From JBCBCP01 sp039178165 (lineage in GTDB: Bacteria; Pseudomonadota; Alphaproteobacteria; Rhodobacterales; Rhodobacteraceae): a DNA stretch of 25,311 nt. The DNA lies in the NCBI GenBank assembly GCA_039178165.1, contig JBCDFL010000024.1, positions 1-25,311 of the forward strand, written 5' to 3'. The notes under the pieces are model-generated. The model ran no database searches. It was not told the DNA's origin and worked only from the letters and a program-made list of their open reading frames with translations. Positions 6,887-14,483 of this stretch are shown piece after piece (the stretch's first letter is position 1; every line of letters starts with the position of its first letter). The position numbers were made by a program, and so were the translations under genes.

Positions 6887-7606
6887 ATGCCCCAAGCCTC
6901 CCCCTTGACCGCCGCCGGATGCGCGCTGGCGCTGCTGCCCGGTCTGGCCTCCGCCACCTGCACGGAGGACGCGATGCTGGTCTTTGACGCTTCAGGCTCC
7001 ATGGCGGAGATGGGATTCAACGGCCTCGACCGCCCCCGCATTCACGAAGCGCGCGCCGCCCTGCACGACGTCCTGCCCAACGTCACGCCGCTGCGGCGGC
7101 TCGGCCTCGTCGTCTACGGCCCCGGCGCAAGCGAGGCGTGCAGCCACGTTCAGCTGCACCTGCCGCCAACGCCCGACGCCGCAGCCCCCATCCTGGCCAC
7201 GATCGACGGGACGGAGCCCGACGGAAACACCGCCCTGACTGAAGCCGTAAACCGCGCCATCGCCGCGTTCGAGCCGCCCGGCGCGCCCGGCACGGTCGTT
7301 GTGGTCACCGACGGTAAAGAGACCTGCGGCGGCGCGACCTGCACCCTCGCTGCCCGCCTGGCTGCCGAGGCGCCTGACCTGACGGTCCACGTGATCGGCT
7401 TCCGCGTGCGCGGCACGTTCTTCGGTTGGGAAGGCACCGACACCAACCCCGAGCCGGAACCGGTCGAAAGCGTCGCGCGCTGCCTCGCAGATCAGACCGG
7501 CGGGCTCTACCTCGGCACCGAAAGCACTGACCAGCTCATTGCCGCCCTGAACCAAACCTTGGGCTGTCCGATGTTCAGCGCGCTCGTCCCGGGGCGGCGC
7601 GACTAG
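6887..7606 (+). CDS. Exported von Willebrand factor A domain protein
   Basis: This 239-aa protein has an N-terminal signal peptide (hydrophobic residues 7-22, likely cleavage after ASA), then a VWA domain. The MIDAS metal site is complete: D34-x-S36-x-S38 in DASGS, T115 in GNTALTEA, and D142 in VVVTDGKE. Several cysteines (C25, C85, C147, C152, C199, C227) suggest periplasmic disulfides. VWA domains bind protein partners through a divalent metal; no partner gene is adjacent. The stop codon overlaps the convergent AsnC-domain gene within CTAG. Function beyond metal-dependent binding is unknown. Confidence 0.85.
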   Translation: MPQASPLTAAGCALALLPGLASATCTEDAMLVFDASGSMAEMGFNGLDRPRIHEARAALHDVLPNVTPLRRLGLVVYGPGASEACSHVQLHLPPTPDAAAPILATIDGTEPDGNTALTEAVNRAIAAFEPPGAPGTVVVVTDGKETCGGATCTLAARLAAEAPDLTVHVIGFRVRGTFFGWEGTDTNPEPEPVESVARCLADQTGGLYLGTESTDQLIAALNQTLGCPMFSALVPGRRD

Positions 7607-7842
7607 AACGCCTTGAAGGTCATCGTGGTCAGAGAGCGTTCGATCCCGCCGATGTCGTGCAGGTTGTCGTTGATGAAGCGGCCCACGTCCTGGCCTTCGG
7701 GGATGTAGAGCTTCATCAGCAGCTCGTATTCGCCGGAGGTCGAATAGAGCTCCGAATGCAGCTCCCGCAGGGCGATCTCTTCGGCGACTTTGTAGGTTGT
7801 GCCGGGCCGGCAGCGGATCTGGACGAAAACGCAGGTGGTCAT
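7603..7842 (-). CDS. Stand-alone Lrp/AsnC ligand-binding (RAM) domain protein
   Basis: This 79-aa protein consists only of the alpha-beta sandwich that forms the C-terminal half of Lrp/AsnC regulators. The opening CVFVQIRCRPGTTYKVAEEI, the STSGEYELLMKLY core and the closing ERSLTTMTF strand fit that fold. There is no DNA-binding domain, and GGGAGAGG lies directly upstream of the ATG, so it is not a truncated remnant. Such stand-alone proteins bind amino acids and oligomerise, and may modulate full-length Lrp proteins. It is divergent from hisB, but a role in histidine control is not shown. Confidence 0.85.
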   Translation of the reverse strand: MTTCVFVQIRCRPGTTYKVAEEIALRELHSELYSTSGEYELLMKLYIPEGQDVGRFINDNLHDIGGIERSLTTMTFKAF

Positions 7843-7898
7843 GGGCCTCTCCCTTGGCGCACGCTGTCACGGCCCGCCGCGCAGCACAATGGGGCACC

Positions 7899-7927
7899 TT
7901 CCCCTCTGCCCCGCGCCCGCCTATAAG
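7899..7927 (+). promoter_or_regulatory. Possible promoter of hisB
   Basis: A good -10 box, TATAAG (7922-7927), lies 23 bases before the hisB ATG. The -35 position (TTCCCC, 7899-7904, 17-base spacer) is poor. GGAGGG at 7940-7945 is the hisB ribosome binding site. Tentative. Confidence 0.3.
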
Positions 7928-7950
7928 GCGCGCGGCAGCGGAGGGACCAG

Positions 7951-8538
7951 ATGCGCAACGCCACAATCACACGCACAACCGCCGAGACGGATATCAGCGT
8001 CGAGATCGACCTCGACGGCACCGGCGCCTACGACAACCAGACGGGCATCGGCTTTTTCGACCACATGCTGGACCAACTGGCGCGCCACGCGCTGATCGAC
8101 ATACGCGTCCGCTGCGCTGGCGACCTGCACATCGACGACCACCACTCGGTCGAAGATGTCGGCATCGCGCTGGGCCAGGCCCTCACCGCGGCGTTGGGCG
8201 ATAAGCGCGGGATCAACCGGTACGGCTCGTGCCTCTTGCCGATGGACGACGCGCTGGTGCGCTGCGCGCTGGACCTGTCGGGCCGGCCCTTCCTGGTGTG
8301 GAACGTGGCCCTGCCGACGCCCAAGATCGGCACCTTCGATACCGAGCTGGTGCGTGAGTTTTTCCAGGCCTTCAGCACCCATGGCGGCATCACGCTGCAC
8401 GTGGACATGCTGCACGGCCTCAACAGCCACCACATCGCGGAGGCCGCGTTCAAATCGGTCGCTCGCGCGCTGCGCGTCGCGGTAGAGCCGGACCCGCGCC
8501 GGGCGGACGCGATCCCCTCGACCAAGGGCGCGCTGTGA
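7951..8538 (+). CDS. hisB: Imidazoleglycerol-phosphate dehydratase
   Basis: This 195-aa enzyme dehydrates imidazole glycerol phosphate to imidazole acetol phosphate in histidine synthesis. It is monofunctional, without the N-terminal phosphatase of the enteric enzyme. The metal-binding histidine motifs are present: GFFDHMLDQ (34-42), DDHHSVED (62-69), and HGLNSHHIAEAAFK near residue 155. GGAGGG lies 5 bases before the ATG. Its last codons overlap the GTG of hisH (GTGA), so the two are translationally coupled. Length and motifs are normal for the family. Confidence 0.97.
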   Translation: MRNATITRTTAETDISVEIDLDGTGAYDNQTGIGFFDHMLDQLARHALIDIRVRCAGDLHIDDHHSVEDVGIALGQALTAALGDKRGINRYGSCLLPMDDALVRCALDLSGRPFLVWNVALPTPKIGTFDTELVREFFQAFSTHGGITLHVDMLHGLNSHHIAEAAFKSVARALRVAVEPDPRRADAIPSTKGAL

Positions 8539-9173
8539 GCCTCACCGCCCTCATCGACTACGACAGCGGCAACCTGCACTCCGCCGCCAAAGCGTTCGAG
8601 CGGATGGCCGCGGAGGTCGGCGCCGGCGATGTGGTCGTCACGTCCGATGCGGATGTCGTGGCGCGCGCCGACCGTATCGTGCTGCCCGGCGACGGCGCCT
8701 TCCCGGCCTGCATGGAGGCTTTGCGCGCCTCCGGCTGCATTGACGCGCTGGTGGAAGCGGTGGAGCGGCGCGGCGTGCCCTTCCTGGGCATCTGCGTCGG
8801 CATGCAGTTGATGGCGCGCGTGGGGCGCGAATATGTTGACACGCCCGGCCTCGGCTGGATTGACGGGGAGGTGCTGCACATCGTGCCCGACGATGCCGGG
8901 CTCAAGATTCCGCATATGGGCTGGAACGATCTAATCCTGACCGGCGCACATCCGGTTCTGGACGGGGTACAGACCGGCGATCACGCCTATTTCGTGCATT
9001 CCTACCAGATGGCGATGCAGTACACGGCCCAGCGGCTGGCCCATTGCGATTACGGCGGCGACGTCACCGCCATCGTGGCGCGGGGCAATTGTGTCGGCAC
9101 GCAATTCCACCCGGAAAAGAGCCAGGCAACCGGCCTGCGGCTGATCGCCAACTTCCTGACCTGGCGGCCCTGA
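8535..9173 (+). CDS. hisH: Imidazole glycerol phosphate synthase, glutaminase subunit
   Basis: This 212-aa class I glutamine amidotransferase forms IGP synthase with HisF and supplies ammonia from glutamine. The catalytic triad is visible: C87 in GICVGMQ, and H192 and E194 in TQFHPEKS. It starts with GTG overlapping the hisB stop. Its partner hisF is 2.3 kb away, separated by two opposite-strand genes, hisA and a small membrane protein gene. The reading frame is intact and of normal length. Confidence 0.97.
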   Translation: MSLTALIDYDSGNLHSAAKAFERMAAEVGAGDVVVTSDADVVARADRIVLPGDGAFPACMEALRASGCIDALVEAVERRGVPFLGICVGMQLMARVGREYVDTPGLGWIDGEVLHIVPDDAGLKIPHMGWNDLILTGAHPVLDGVQTGDHAYFVHSYQMAMQYTAQRLAHCDYGGDVTAIVARGNCVGTQFHPEKSQATGLRLIANFLTWRP

Positions 9174-9322
9174 TCCGGGCGTTGCCACAGAACCTGGCCT
9201 TCCAAACAAGGATGCGTGGCTGTCCGTTGGGCCACATCAGCGGCTGTCCGTCACACCGCTCATGCCGCAGAACCCACGCCCCGATCCCTTTTCACTTGGC
9301 GAAAAACAACTCCAGGGGGGTC

Positions 9323-9342
9323 CCGGGGGGCTGGCCCCCCGG
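9323..9342. terminator. GC-rich hairpin between convergent hisH and DUF2147 gene
   Basis: CCGGGGGGC (9323-9331) and GCCCCCCGG (9334-9342) form a 9-bp inverted repeat around TG, just past the 3' end of the minus-strand gene at 9351 and in the 177-base gap after hisH. There is no T tract on either side, so this may be a bidirectional structural barrier or a repeat element, not a classical intrinsic terminator. Confidence 0.4.
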
Positions 9343-9350
9343 ATGCCGCT

Positions 9351-9734
9351 CTAGCGGACTTTCCGCCACGTCTGGCTCTGGCACACCGGGCCCAAGCAAC
9401 CGCGCACGACCATGCTGCGCCCGGCGGGCCGCATCTCCGCCTGGTAGCTGCGGCCATGGGCCGGCACCCAGGCGCGCCCCGCAAAGCCCGCGCCGCCCGG
9501 CACCATGTCCCAAAAGACGCGTTTGCCCACATTCGGCGTGGTGATCTGCCGCCCGCCCGCGTCGAAGGCCGCCGTGATCGTCCCGCACCAGGCCGCGCCG
9601 CAGCGTTGCGCGGTGATGTGGGCGGTCTGCCCCTTGCCATCGGGCGGGGTCAGCCACACGCCTTCGGGGGTCGCCGCAAGGGCCGGGCCAGCCAGCGCGC
9701 AGGCCGCCGCCAGGGCAAGAGTTCTCAATATCAT
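9351..9734 (-). CDS. Exported DUF2147 family protein (paralog 1)
   Basis: The 127-aa product starts at the ATG at 9734; AAAGGTG lies seven bases upstream. The frame is open further 5', but that segment lacks signal-peptide character. A Sec signal peptide (MILRTLALAAACALAGPALA) precedes a small domain beginning PEGVWLTPPDGKGQ. Two cysteine pairs are present (CGAAWC, CLGPVC). The pattern of a G-x-W opening, CG-x3-CGTI and closing Cys pair fits DUF2147, which has no known activity. A second copy follows at 9874-10254 on the same strand. Together they sit between hisH and hisA against the direction of the his genes. Confidence 0.8.
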   Translation of the reverse strand: MILRTLALAAACALAGPALAATPEGVWLTPPDGKGQTAHITAQRCGAAWCGTITAAFDAGGRQITTPNVGKRVFWDMVPGGAGFAGRAWVPAHGRSYQAEMRPAGRSMVVRGCLGPVCQSQTWRKVR

Positions 9735-9873
9735 GGGATCGCACCTTTCGCGAGATGCCAAGCACCGCCGCCACAAAATCGCACGCGCGCGCTGGCTGAT
9801 CCGCAGATGGGAAGCGCGCGGGCCCGTTCAAGGCCTCCTCAAGATCTCGCCCGGCGCCCCCGCGACTTTCCGC

Positions 9874-10254
9874 TCAGTTCAGGCGGGTCCAGATCTGTTT
9901 GGAGCAGAACAGCCCGCCCGCCACGCAGCCGCGCAACTGCATGCTGTTGCCTGCGACGCTGGCCTTGCCGAGATAGATCTTGTCGTTGGACGGCCGCCAG
10001 ACCTTGCCCTCGTACCCGCCGCCGCTGGTCGGGGTCATACCGCGGACGATCTGCTTGCCCTTGTTGGGCGAATTGTACTCGCCCTCGGCCGTGAAGGTGC
10101 GGGCGATCGTGCCGCAATAGCCCGCGCCGCAGGGCGCGATCTGGACATGGGCGAACGCGCCATCGTCGGGCTGCGTCTTCCAAGTGCCGACAATCGGATC
10201 GGCCATCGCCGCGCCGGCGCACAGCATCAGCGCCGCTGCAATCGCATGTTTCAT
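9874..10254 (-). CDS. Exported DUF2147 family protein (paralog 2)
   Basis: The 126-aa product starts at the ATG at 10254; GGGAGGAG lies about eight bases upstream, a very strong ribosome binding site. The signal peptide is MKHAIAAALMLCAGAAMA, followed by DPIVGTWKTQPDDGAFAHVQI. The cysteine pairs CGAGYC and CVAGGLFC occupy the same positions as in paralog 1, along with matching PNKGK/PNVGK and KVW/RAW segments. This points to an old tandem duplication. DUF2147 proteins are periplasmic beta-rich proteins of unknown function. It is divergent from hisA with 129 bases between the starts. Confidence 0.85.
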   Translation of the reverse strand: MKHAIAAALMLCAGAAMADPIVGTWKTQPDDGAFAHVQIAPCGAGYCGTIARTFTAEGEYNSPNKGKQIVRGMTPTSGGGYEGKVWRPSNDKIYLGKASVAGNSMQLRGCVAGGLFCSKQIWTRLN

Positions 10255-10383
10255 CTGTGGTCTCCTCCCGTTGGTGCCGCGCAGCCTGGCCCGGGCCGCC
10301 CGGCGCTGGCAAGGCTGACGTAAGGGACGTTGCGCCGGCGCGCTGACCGTGGCAGGCCCTCCGCAAACGACCGGAGACGCGAA

Positions 10384-11106
10384 ATGATCCTCTACCCTGC
10401 CATCGACCTCAAAGACGGCGCTGCCGTGCGCCTCGTCCACGGCGAGATGGACAGCGCGACCATCTTCAACACAGACCCCGCCGCACAGGCCCGCAGCTTT
10501 GTGGAGGCGGGCTGCGACTGGCTGCACCTCGTGGACCTCAACGGCGCCTTTGCCGGCCAGCCGGTGAACGGCGCGGCGGTGGAGGCGATCCTGGCCGCCT
10601 GCCCCGTCCCGGCGCAGCTTGGGGGGGGCATCCGCGACATGGCCACGATGGAGGCGTGGCTGGACAAGGGTCTCGCCCGCGTGATCCTGGGCACCGTCGC
10701 GGTGGAAGACCCAGGCCTGGTGCGCGAGGCGGCGCGCGTCTTCCCCGGCCAAGTCGCTGTGGGCATTGACGCGCGCGGCGGCAAGGTCGCGACCAAAGGT
10801 TGGGCGGAGGAGACGGATGTGGACGCCACGGACCTCGCCCGCAGCTTCGAGGATGTCGGCGTTGCGGCAATCATTTACACCGACATCAACCGCGACGGCG
10901 CGATGCAGGGCCCGAATGTGGCGGCGACCGCCGCGCTGGCCCGCGCCGTCTCCATCCCCGTGATTGCGTCCGGCGGGGTGTCATCCCTCGCCGATCTGAC
11001 GGCGCTGAAAGGGACGGGTGTGATTGCCGGCGCTATTTCCGGCCGTGCGCTCTATGACGGCGCCATCGACCTGGCAGAGGCGCTGAGGACGCTGGCGGAT
11101 GGATAG
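10384..11106 (+). CDS. hisA: ProFAR isomerase (phosphoribosylformimino-5-aminoimidazole carboxamide ribotide isomerase)
   Basis: This 240-aa (beta-alpha)8 barrel enzyme isomerises ProFAR to PRFAR, the substrate of HisHF. MILYPAIDLKDG contains the catalytic D8, and the second acid is D129 in VGIDARGGKVATKGW. Phosphate-binding glycine loops are seen in LGGGIRD (79-85) and ASGGVSS. The ATG at 10384 is preferred over upstream in-frame starts because it begins the conserved MILYPAID and has CCGGAGAC upstream. The last eight bases overlap the ATG of the next gene (ATGGATAG). Confidence 0.97.
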   Translation: MILYPAIDLKDGAAVRLVHGEMDSATIFNTDPAAQARSFVEAGCDWLHLVDLNGAFAGQPVNGAAVEAILAACPVPAQLGGGIRDMATMEAWLDKGLARVILGTVAVEDPGLVREAARVFPGQVAVGIDARGGKVATKGWAEETDVDATDLARSFEDVGVAAIIYTDINRDGAMQGPNVAATAALARAVSIPVIASGGVSSLADLTALKGTGVIAGAISGRALYDGAIDLAEALRTLADG

Positions 11107-11467
11107 CGGACGGGTGGTCCAAGCCCTGCAAGTCGGTGCGGTCGCTCTGGGCTTCACCCTGGTCGTCTGGCTGCTGTGCATCGGGCTGGCGCGCCTCTTG
11201 CACGCAGGCCCCGCCGCCATGTTGCGCCGCAAGGGGACCATCGTAGCGGCTTGCATGGCTGGCGTTTACGTCTTCTACTCGCTGGTCCTAGCCACCTGTG
11301 ACGGCAACGCCCTTTTTGGATTTCGCAATTGCAGCGTGGTGAACGAGCCACTGGCCGACCAGGCGCTTCCACTGACCCTGTTCGTGACGGTGGTCGGCCT
11401 CGCCTGGCTGGTTCTGGTCGCCCTCTATTCGGTCGTCCAATCCTGGCGGGCGCCAAAAAGGGACTAG
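11099..11467 (+). CDS. Small membrane protein embedded in the his operon
   Basis: This 122-aa protein has three hydrophobic helices (about residues 12-34, 47-66 and 90-113). Two cysteines lie in the loop after the second helix (ATCDGNALFGFRNCSV), probably exposed to the periplasm. No family is recognised. The ATG lies inside the end of hisA (8-base overlap) and hisF follows 32 bases after its stop, so it is almost certainly cotranscribed and translationally coupled to hisA. Placement may reflect convenience of expression, with no histidine role. Confidence 0.75.
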   Translation: MDSGRVVQALQVGAVALGFTLVVWLLCIGLARLLHAGPAAMLRRKGTIVAACMAGVYVFYSLVLATCDGNALFGFRNCSVVNEPLADQALPLTLFVTVVGLAWLVLVALYSVVQSWRAPKRD

Positions 11468-11499
11468 GAGCGCTGTGCCCGTCCCGATATAGCGCCCCC

Positions 11500-12261
11500 A
11501 TGCTCAAGACCCGCATCATCCCCTGCCTCGACGTCGCGGACGGCCGCGTGGTCAAAGGCGTGAACTTCGTCGACCTGGTCGATGCGGGCGATCCCGTCGA
11601 CGCGGCCCGCGCCTACGACGCCGCCGGCGCGGACGAGCTGTGTTTCCTGGACATCAACGCCACGCACGAGAACCGCGGCACCATGTTCGACGTCGTGCGG
11701 CGCACGGCGGAGGCGTGTTATATCCCGCTGACCGTCGGCGGGGGGGTGCGCACCTCGGACAATGTGCGCGACCTGCTGCTGGCGGGGGCCGACAAGGTGT
11801 CGTTCAACTCCGCCGCGGTGGCCGATCCGGACGTTCTGTCCCGCGCCGCCGACCGCTTCGGCAGCCAGTGCATCGTCTGCGCCATCGACGCCAAGACTGT
11901 CGCCCCCGGCCGGTGGGAGATTTTCACCCACGGCGGGCGCAAGCCCACGGGCATCGACGCCGTGGCCTTCGCCCGGCAGGCGGCGGCCAAAGGGGCGGGC
12001 GAGATACTGCTGACCTCCATGGACCGCGATGGCACCAAACAGGGCTTCAACATCCCGCTGACCCGCGCCATCTCGGACGCGGTGCCGGTGCCGGTCATCG
12101 CCTCTGGCGGGGTCGGCACGCTCGACCATCTGGTCGAAGGCGTGCGCGACGGTGGGGCGAGCGCGGTCCTGGCCGCCTCGATCTTCCACTTCGGCACCTA
12201 CACCATCGCCGAGGCGAAGGCGCATATGCACGGCGCCGGCATCCCGATGAGGCTCGCATGA
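11500..12261 (+). CDS. hisF: Imidazole glycerol phosphate synthase, cyclase subunit
   Basis: This 253-aa (beta-alpha)8 barrel uses ammonia from HisH to convert PRFAR to imidazole glycerol phosphate and AICAR. The catalytic aspartates are at the canonical positions: D11 in IIPCLDVADGRVVKG and D130 in CAIDAKTV. The phosphate loops TVGGGVR and ASGGVGT are present. The ATG at 11500 starts the conserved MLKTRIIPCLD; the longer open frame upstream runs through the previous gene in another frame. The stop overlaps hisE (ATGA). Confidence 0.97.
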   Translation: MLKTRIIPCLDVADGRVVKGVNFVDLVDAGDPVDAARAYDAAGADELCFLDINATHENRGTMFDVVRRTAEACYIPLTVGGGVRTSDNVRDLLLAGADKVSFNSAAVADPDVLSRAADRFGSQCIVCAIDAKTVAPGRWEIFTHGGRKPTGIDAVAFARQAAAKGAGEILLTSMDRDGTKQGFNIPLTRAISDAVPVPVIASGGVGTLDHLVEGVRDGGASAVLAASIFHFGTYTIAEAKAHMHGAGIPMRLA

Positions 12262-12572
12262 CCTTGGACGATCTCGCCGCAATCATCGCCGCCCGGCGCG
12301 GCGCGGCCCCCGAAAACTCTTGGACGGCCAAGCTGCTGTCCCAGGGACCGGCCAAATGCGCGGAGAAATTCGGCGAGGAGGCTGTTGAGGCGATCATCGA
12401 AGCCGCCCGCGGCGACAGCCCTGCCCTCACCCGCGAGGCCGCGGACGTCCTGTTTCACCTTTTGGTGATGCTGGAGGCGTCGGACGTGCCCCTAAGCGAT
12501 GTGATGGCCGAGCTTGCCCGCCGCCAGGGCCAATCGGGCTTGGCGGAGAAGGCCTCGCGCACCGCCGAGTGA
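12258..12572 (+). CDS. hisE: Phosphoribosyl-ATP pyrophosphatase
   Basis: This 104-aa all-alpha NTP pyrophosphohydrolase hydrolyses phosphoribosyl-ATP to phosphoribosyl-AMP, the second step of the histidine pathway. The metal-binding motif KFGEEAVEAIIEA followed by REAADVLFHLLVML matches the MazG-like HisE fold. It stands alone, not fused to HisI, as is usual in alphaproteobacteria. Its ATG overlaps the hisF stop (ATGA). It ends the his cluster in this window; hisI, hisG, hisD and hisC are not here. Confidence 0.96.
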   Translation: MTLDDLAAIIAARRGAAPENSWTAKLLSQGPAKCAEKFGEEAVEAIIEAARGDSPALTREAADVLFHLLVMLEASDVPLSDVMAELARRQGQSGLAEKASRTAE

Positions 12573-12704
12573 GGCGCGCATAGCAAGCGAACTCGTGCGT
12601 CAGGACGCAATCGGAGGCCGCCGGTTCGCCTCAAAGGTCCCCGATTAGCCAGATATTGATGGCGCCAGCGTGGAGCCTGGACCGCTCCTCCGCGTGGCCC
12701 CCTC

Positions 12705-13169
12705 TCAGAGTTTGGACGAAATGATACCGGTTGCGAAACCGCCTTTGCGCAGCTCGCCGAACAGGCGCTGGTATTCGATCTTGGGGCACCGGTCCTGAAT
12801 GACCGTCACGCCGCGCGCCTCCGCCCGAGCGGCGGCGGCGTCATGGGTGACACCGATCTGCATCCAGATCGTGCGCAGGCCCGGCAGGCAGGCCAGCGCC
12901 TGATCGACGATCTCCGGCACCGCCTCGGGGCGGCGGAAAATGTCGACCATGTCGGCCTCCGGCACCTCATCGAGGGCCGCGGCAACCGGCACGCCGTAAA
13001 GGTCCTGACCCGCGGCGACCGGGTTGACGCCCACGACACGGTAGCCGCGTAAGCTCAGATAGCGGGCGACGTAGTTGGACGGGCGCACGGGATTGAGCGA
13101 CACGCCAACCATCGCAATGGTGCGGGTTCTGGTCAGGACGTCGCGCAGAAGGGCATCGAGATAGTGCAT
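12705..13169 (-). CDS. CoA-binding (YccU-type Rossmann) protein
   Basis: This 154-aa protein is a stand-alone CoA-binding domain. A Rossmann beta-alpha-beta opens with TIAMVGVSLNPVRPSNYVARYL, then GYRVVGVNPVAAGQDLYGVPV and MVDIFRRPEAVPEIVDQAL. The later TIWMQIGVTHDAAAARAEARGVTVIQDRCPKIEY block carries the conserved cysteine. Its role is unsettled; related domains occur in acyl-CoA synthetases. I start it at 13169 (AAGG eight bases upstream). The in-frame ATG at 13205 would place an intrinsic terminator inside the coding region. The terminator just upstream suggests controlled read-through or a private promoter. Confidence 0.88.
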   Translation of the reverse strand: MHYLDALLRDVLTRTRTIAMVGVSLNPVRPSNYVARYLSLRGYRVVGVNPVAAGQDLYGVPVAAALDEVPEADMVDIFRRPEAVPEIVDQALACLPGLRTIWMQIGVTHDAAAARAEARGVTVIQDRCPKIEYQRLFGELRKGGFATGIISSKL

Positions 13170-13183
13170 GTCCCAGCCTTGCC

Positions 13184-13217
13184 AAAAAAAGCGCCCCGAA
13201 GTCAAAGACAGGGGCGC
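13184..13217 (-). terminator. Intrinsic terminator / possible attenuator before the CoA-binding gene
   Basis: Read on the minus strand, GCGCCCC (13217-13211) pairs with GGGGCGC (13197-13191), with an inner GTC/GAC pairing in the loop, and is followed directly by seven T (13190-13184). This is a textbook Rho-independent terminator. It lies 149 bases after the zinc-ribbon gene and ends 14 bases before the ATG of the CoA-binding gene. Confidence 0.85.
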
Positions 13218-13366
13218 AAGGTGCGGAACGAGGGACAGTAAATCGCCGCACAGCGTTCCAGACCAGCGGCGTATGACTTACAGATATGATCTGCGGCGTC
13301 GTTTGTTAGAGGGTGCGCACAGAAGTGTGAACGGAGTGTAAAGGTCCGCGCCGAAGAGGGCGAAGA

Positions 13367-13660
13367 TCAGTCGAAAATATCTTCGACCAGGTCAAAAACA
13401 TCCTCGAACGCGTCTTTCAGGCGCCAGCCGCGCTTCTTCTTGCTCTTTTTCGTCTTCTTGGCCTTGGGTGAGGCGGCGGCTTTGGCCGGGCTGGGCCGAA
13501 CAAGCTCCCGGTCGCCGGTACGATCCAACGGCAGGCGCTTGAGATTGTGGAGGGGCGCGCCACAGCTGGAACAGCTGAGTTCGTGCCGCGCGCGGTCGAG
13601 GACCAGCGCCGCGCGGGCGCCGCAATAGCAGCACGTCGTGATCTTGGTGGGATAGCCCAT
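13367..13660 (-). CDS. Small zinc-ribbon protein with basic linker and acidic tail
   Basis: This 97-aa protein has two CxxC knuckles: C10/C13 in TTCCYCGAR and C30/C33 in LSCSSCGAP. They make a four-Cys zinc ribbon in the first 40 residues. A strongly basic stretch follows (KKTKKSKKKRGWR, about 68-80), then an acidic amphipathic end rich in D/E/F/V. The ATG at 13660 has AAGGGG upstream. It begins ten bases after the rlmB stop, so the two are likely cotranscribed. The domain order suggests nucleic acid or ribosome contact, but that is inference; no named family is assigned. Confidence 0.8.
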   Translation of the reverse strand: MGYPTKITTCCYCGARAALVLDRARHELSCSSCGAPLHNLKRLPLDRTGDRELVRPSPAKAAASPKAKKTKKSKKKRGWRLKDAFEDVFDLVEDIFD

Positions 13661-13670
13661 CGGTGCCCCT

Positions 13671-14444
13671 TCATCGCCCCTTTGACGCATATAGGGCGAT
13701 GGCGGCGGCATTTGAGACGTTGAGCGAGCCGAACGCACCCGCGGCATCGATTCGGACCAGCGCATCGACCGTCGCCTTCGTCTTTTCGCGCAGGCCGGGG
13801 CCTTCGGCGCCAAGCACCAGCGCCACGGGGGCGTTTTCATGACCCGCGACCGCCGCCTCGACGGTCTGGGTCGCCGTCCCGTCGAGGCCCAGGACCAGAT
13901 AGCCCATCGCCTGCAGCGCCTGGATCGTGTCGGCGAGGTTGCGCACGCGCAGATAGGGCTGGCGTTCCAGCGCGCCGGAGGCCGTCTTGGCCAGGGCGCC
14001 CGTCTCCGGCGCGCCGTGATGACGGGTGCCGATCACCGCAGAGGCGCCAAGCACCTCGGCCGAGCGGAGGATCGCGCCGACATTGTGCGGGTCCGTCACC
14101 CGGTCGAGCAGGATGAGGCGCGGCGCGGCGGGCCCGATGGCGACATCCTCCAGCCGGCCCCAGTGGAGCGGACGCACCTCGAGCGCGGCGCCCTGGTGGA
14201 CCGAGCCTGGATCGATGGGCACGTCGAATTTGCGCGCGTCGACCACGTCGGGGGTGATCCCGGCGGCGTCTATGGCGTCCTGAAGCTTGGCCTGAGCGTT
14301 CAGCGTGACGACGAGGCGCCGCTTGTCCCGGCTTGGGTTCATCAGCGCATCGCGCACCGCGTGCAGGCCGAAAAGCCACAGGGTTTCGGCCGCCTCACTG
14401 CGCTTGGCGCGCTCCTTTTCGACGACCCATTTGGGCTTTTTCAT
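13671..14444 (-). CDS. rlmB: SpoU/TrmH family 2'-O-ribose rRNA methyltransferase (RlmB-like)
   Basis: This 257-aa SPOUT methyltransferase has an N-terminal substrate-binding domain (LWLFGLHAVRDAL, about residues 22-95). The trefoil-knot catalytic domain shows all three SpoU motifs: DPHNVGAILRSAEV (N121), LVLGAEGPGLR (E214), and GSLNVSNAAAIALY (N242). RlmB methylates G2251 of 23S rRNA using SAM. The ATG at 14444 has GAAGGAG upstream. It is divergent from tRNA-Tyr and followed by the zinc-ribbon gene. The exact target site is inferred from family resemblance. Confidence 0.9.
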   Translation of the reverse strand: MKKPKWVVEKERAKRSEAAETLWLFGLHAVRDALMNPSRDKRRLVVTLNAQAKLQDAIDAAGITPDVVDARKFDVPIDPGSVHQGAALEVRPLHWGRLEDVAIGPAAPRLILLDRVTDPHNVGAILRSAEVLGASAVIGTRHHGAPETGALAKTASGALERQPYLRVRNLADTIQALQAMGYLVLGLDGTATQTVEAAVAGHENAPVALVLGAEGPGLREKTKATVDALVRIDAAGAFGSLNVSNAAAIALYASKGR

Positions 14445-14483
14445 CGGCGGCTCCTTCGTCGCGCGGGCGGGCCGATTTCGCAC

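Noticed and set aside
11329..11499. N-terminal extension of hisF (and of hisA from 10330)
   Set aside because: The conserved starts MLKTRIIPCLD and MILYPAID fit the families exactly. The extensions overlap other genes or have atypical composition.
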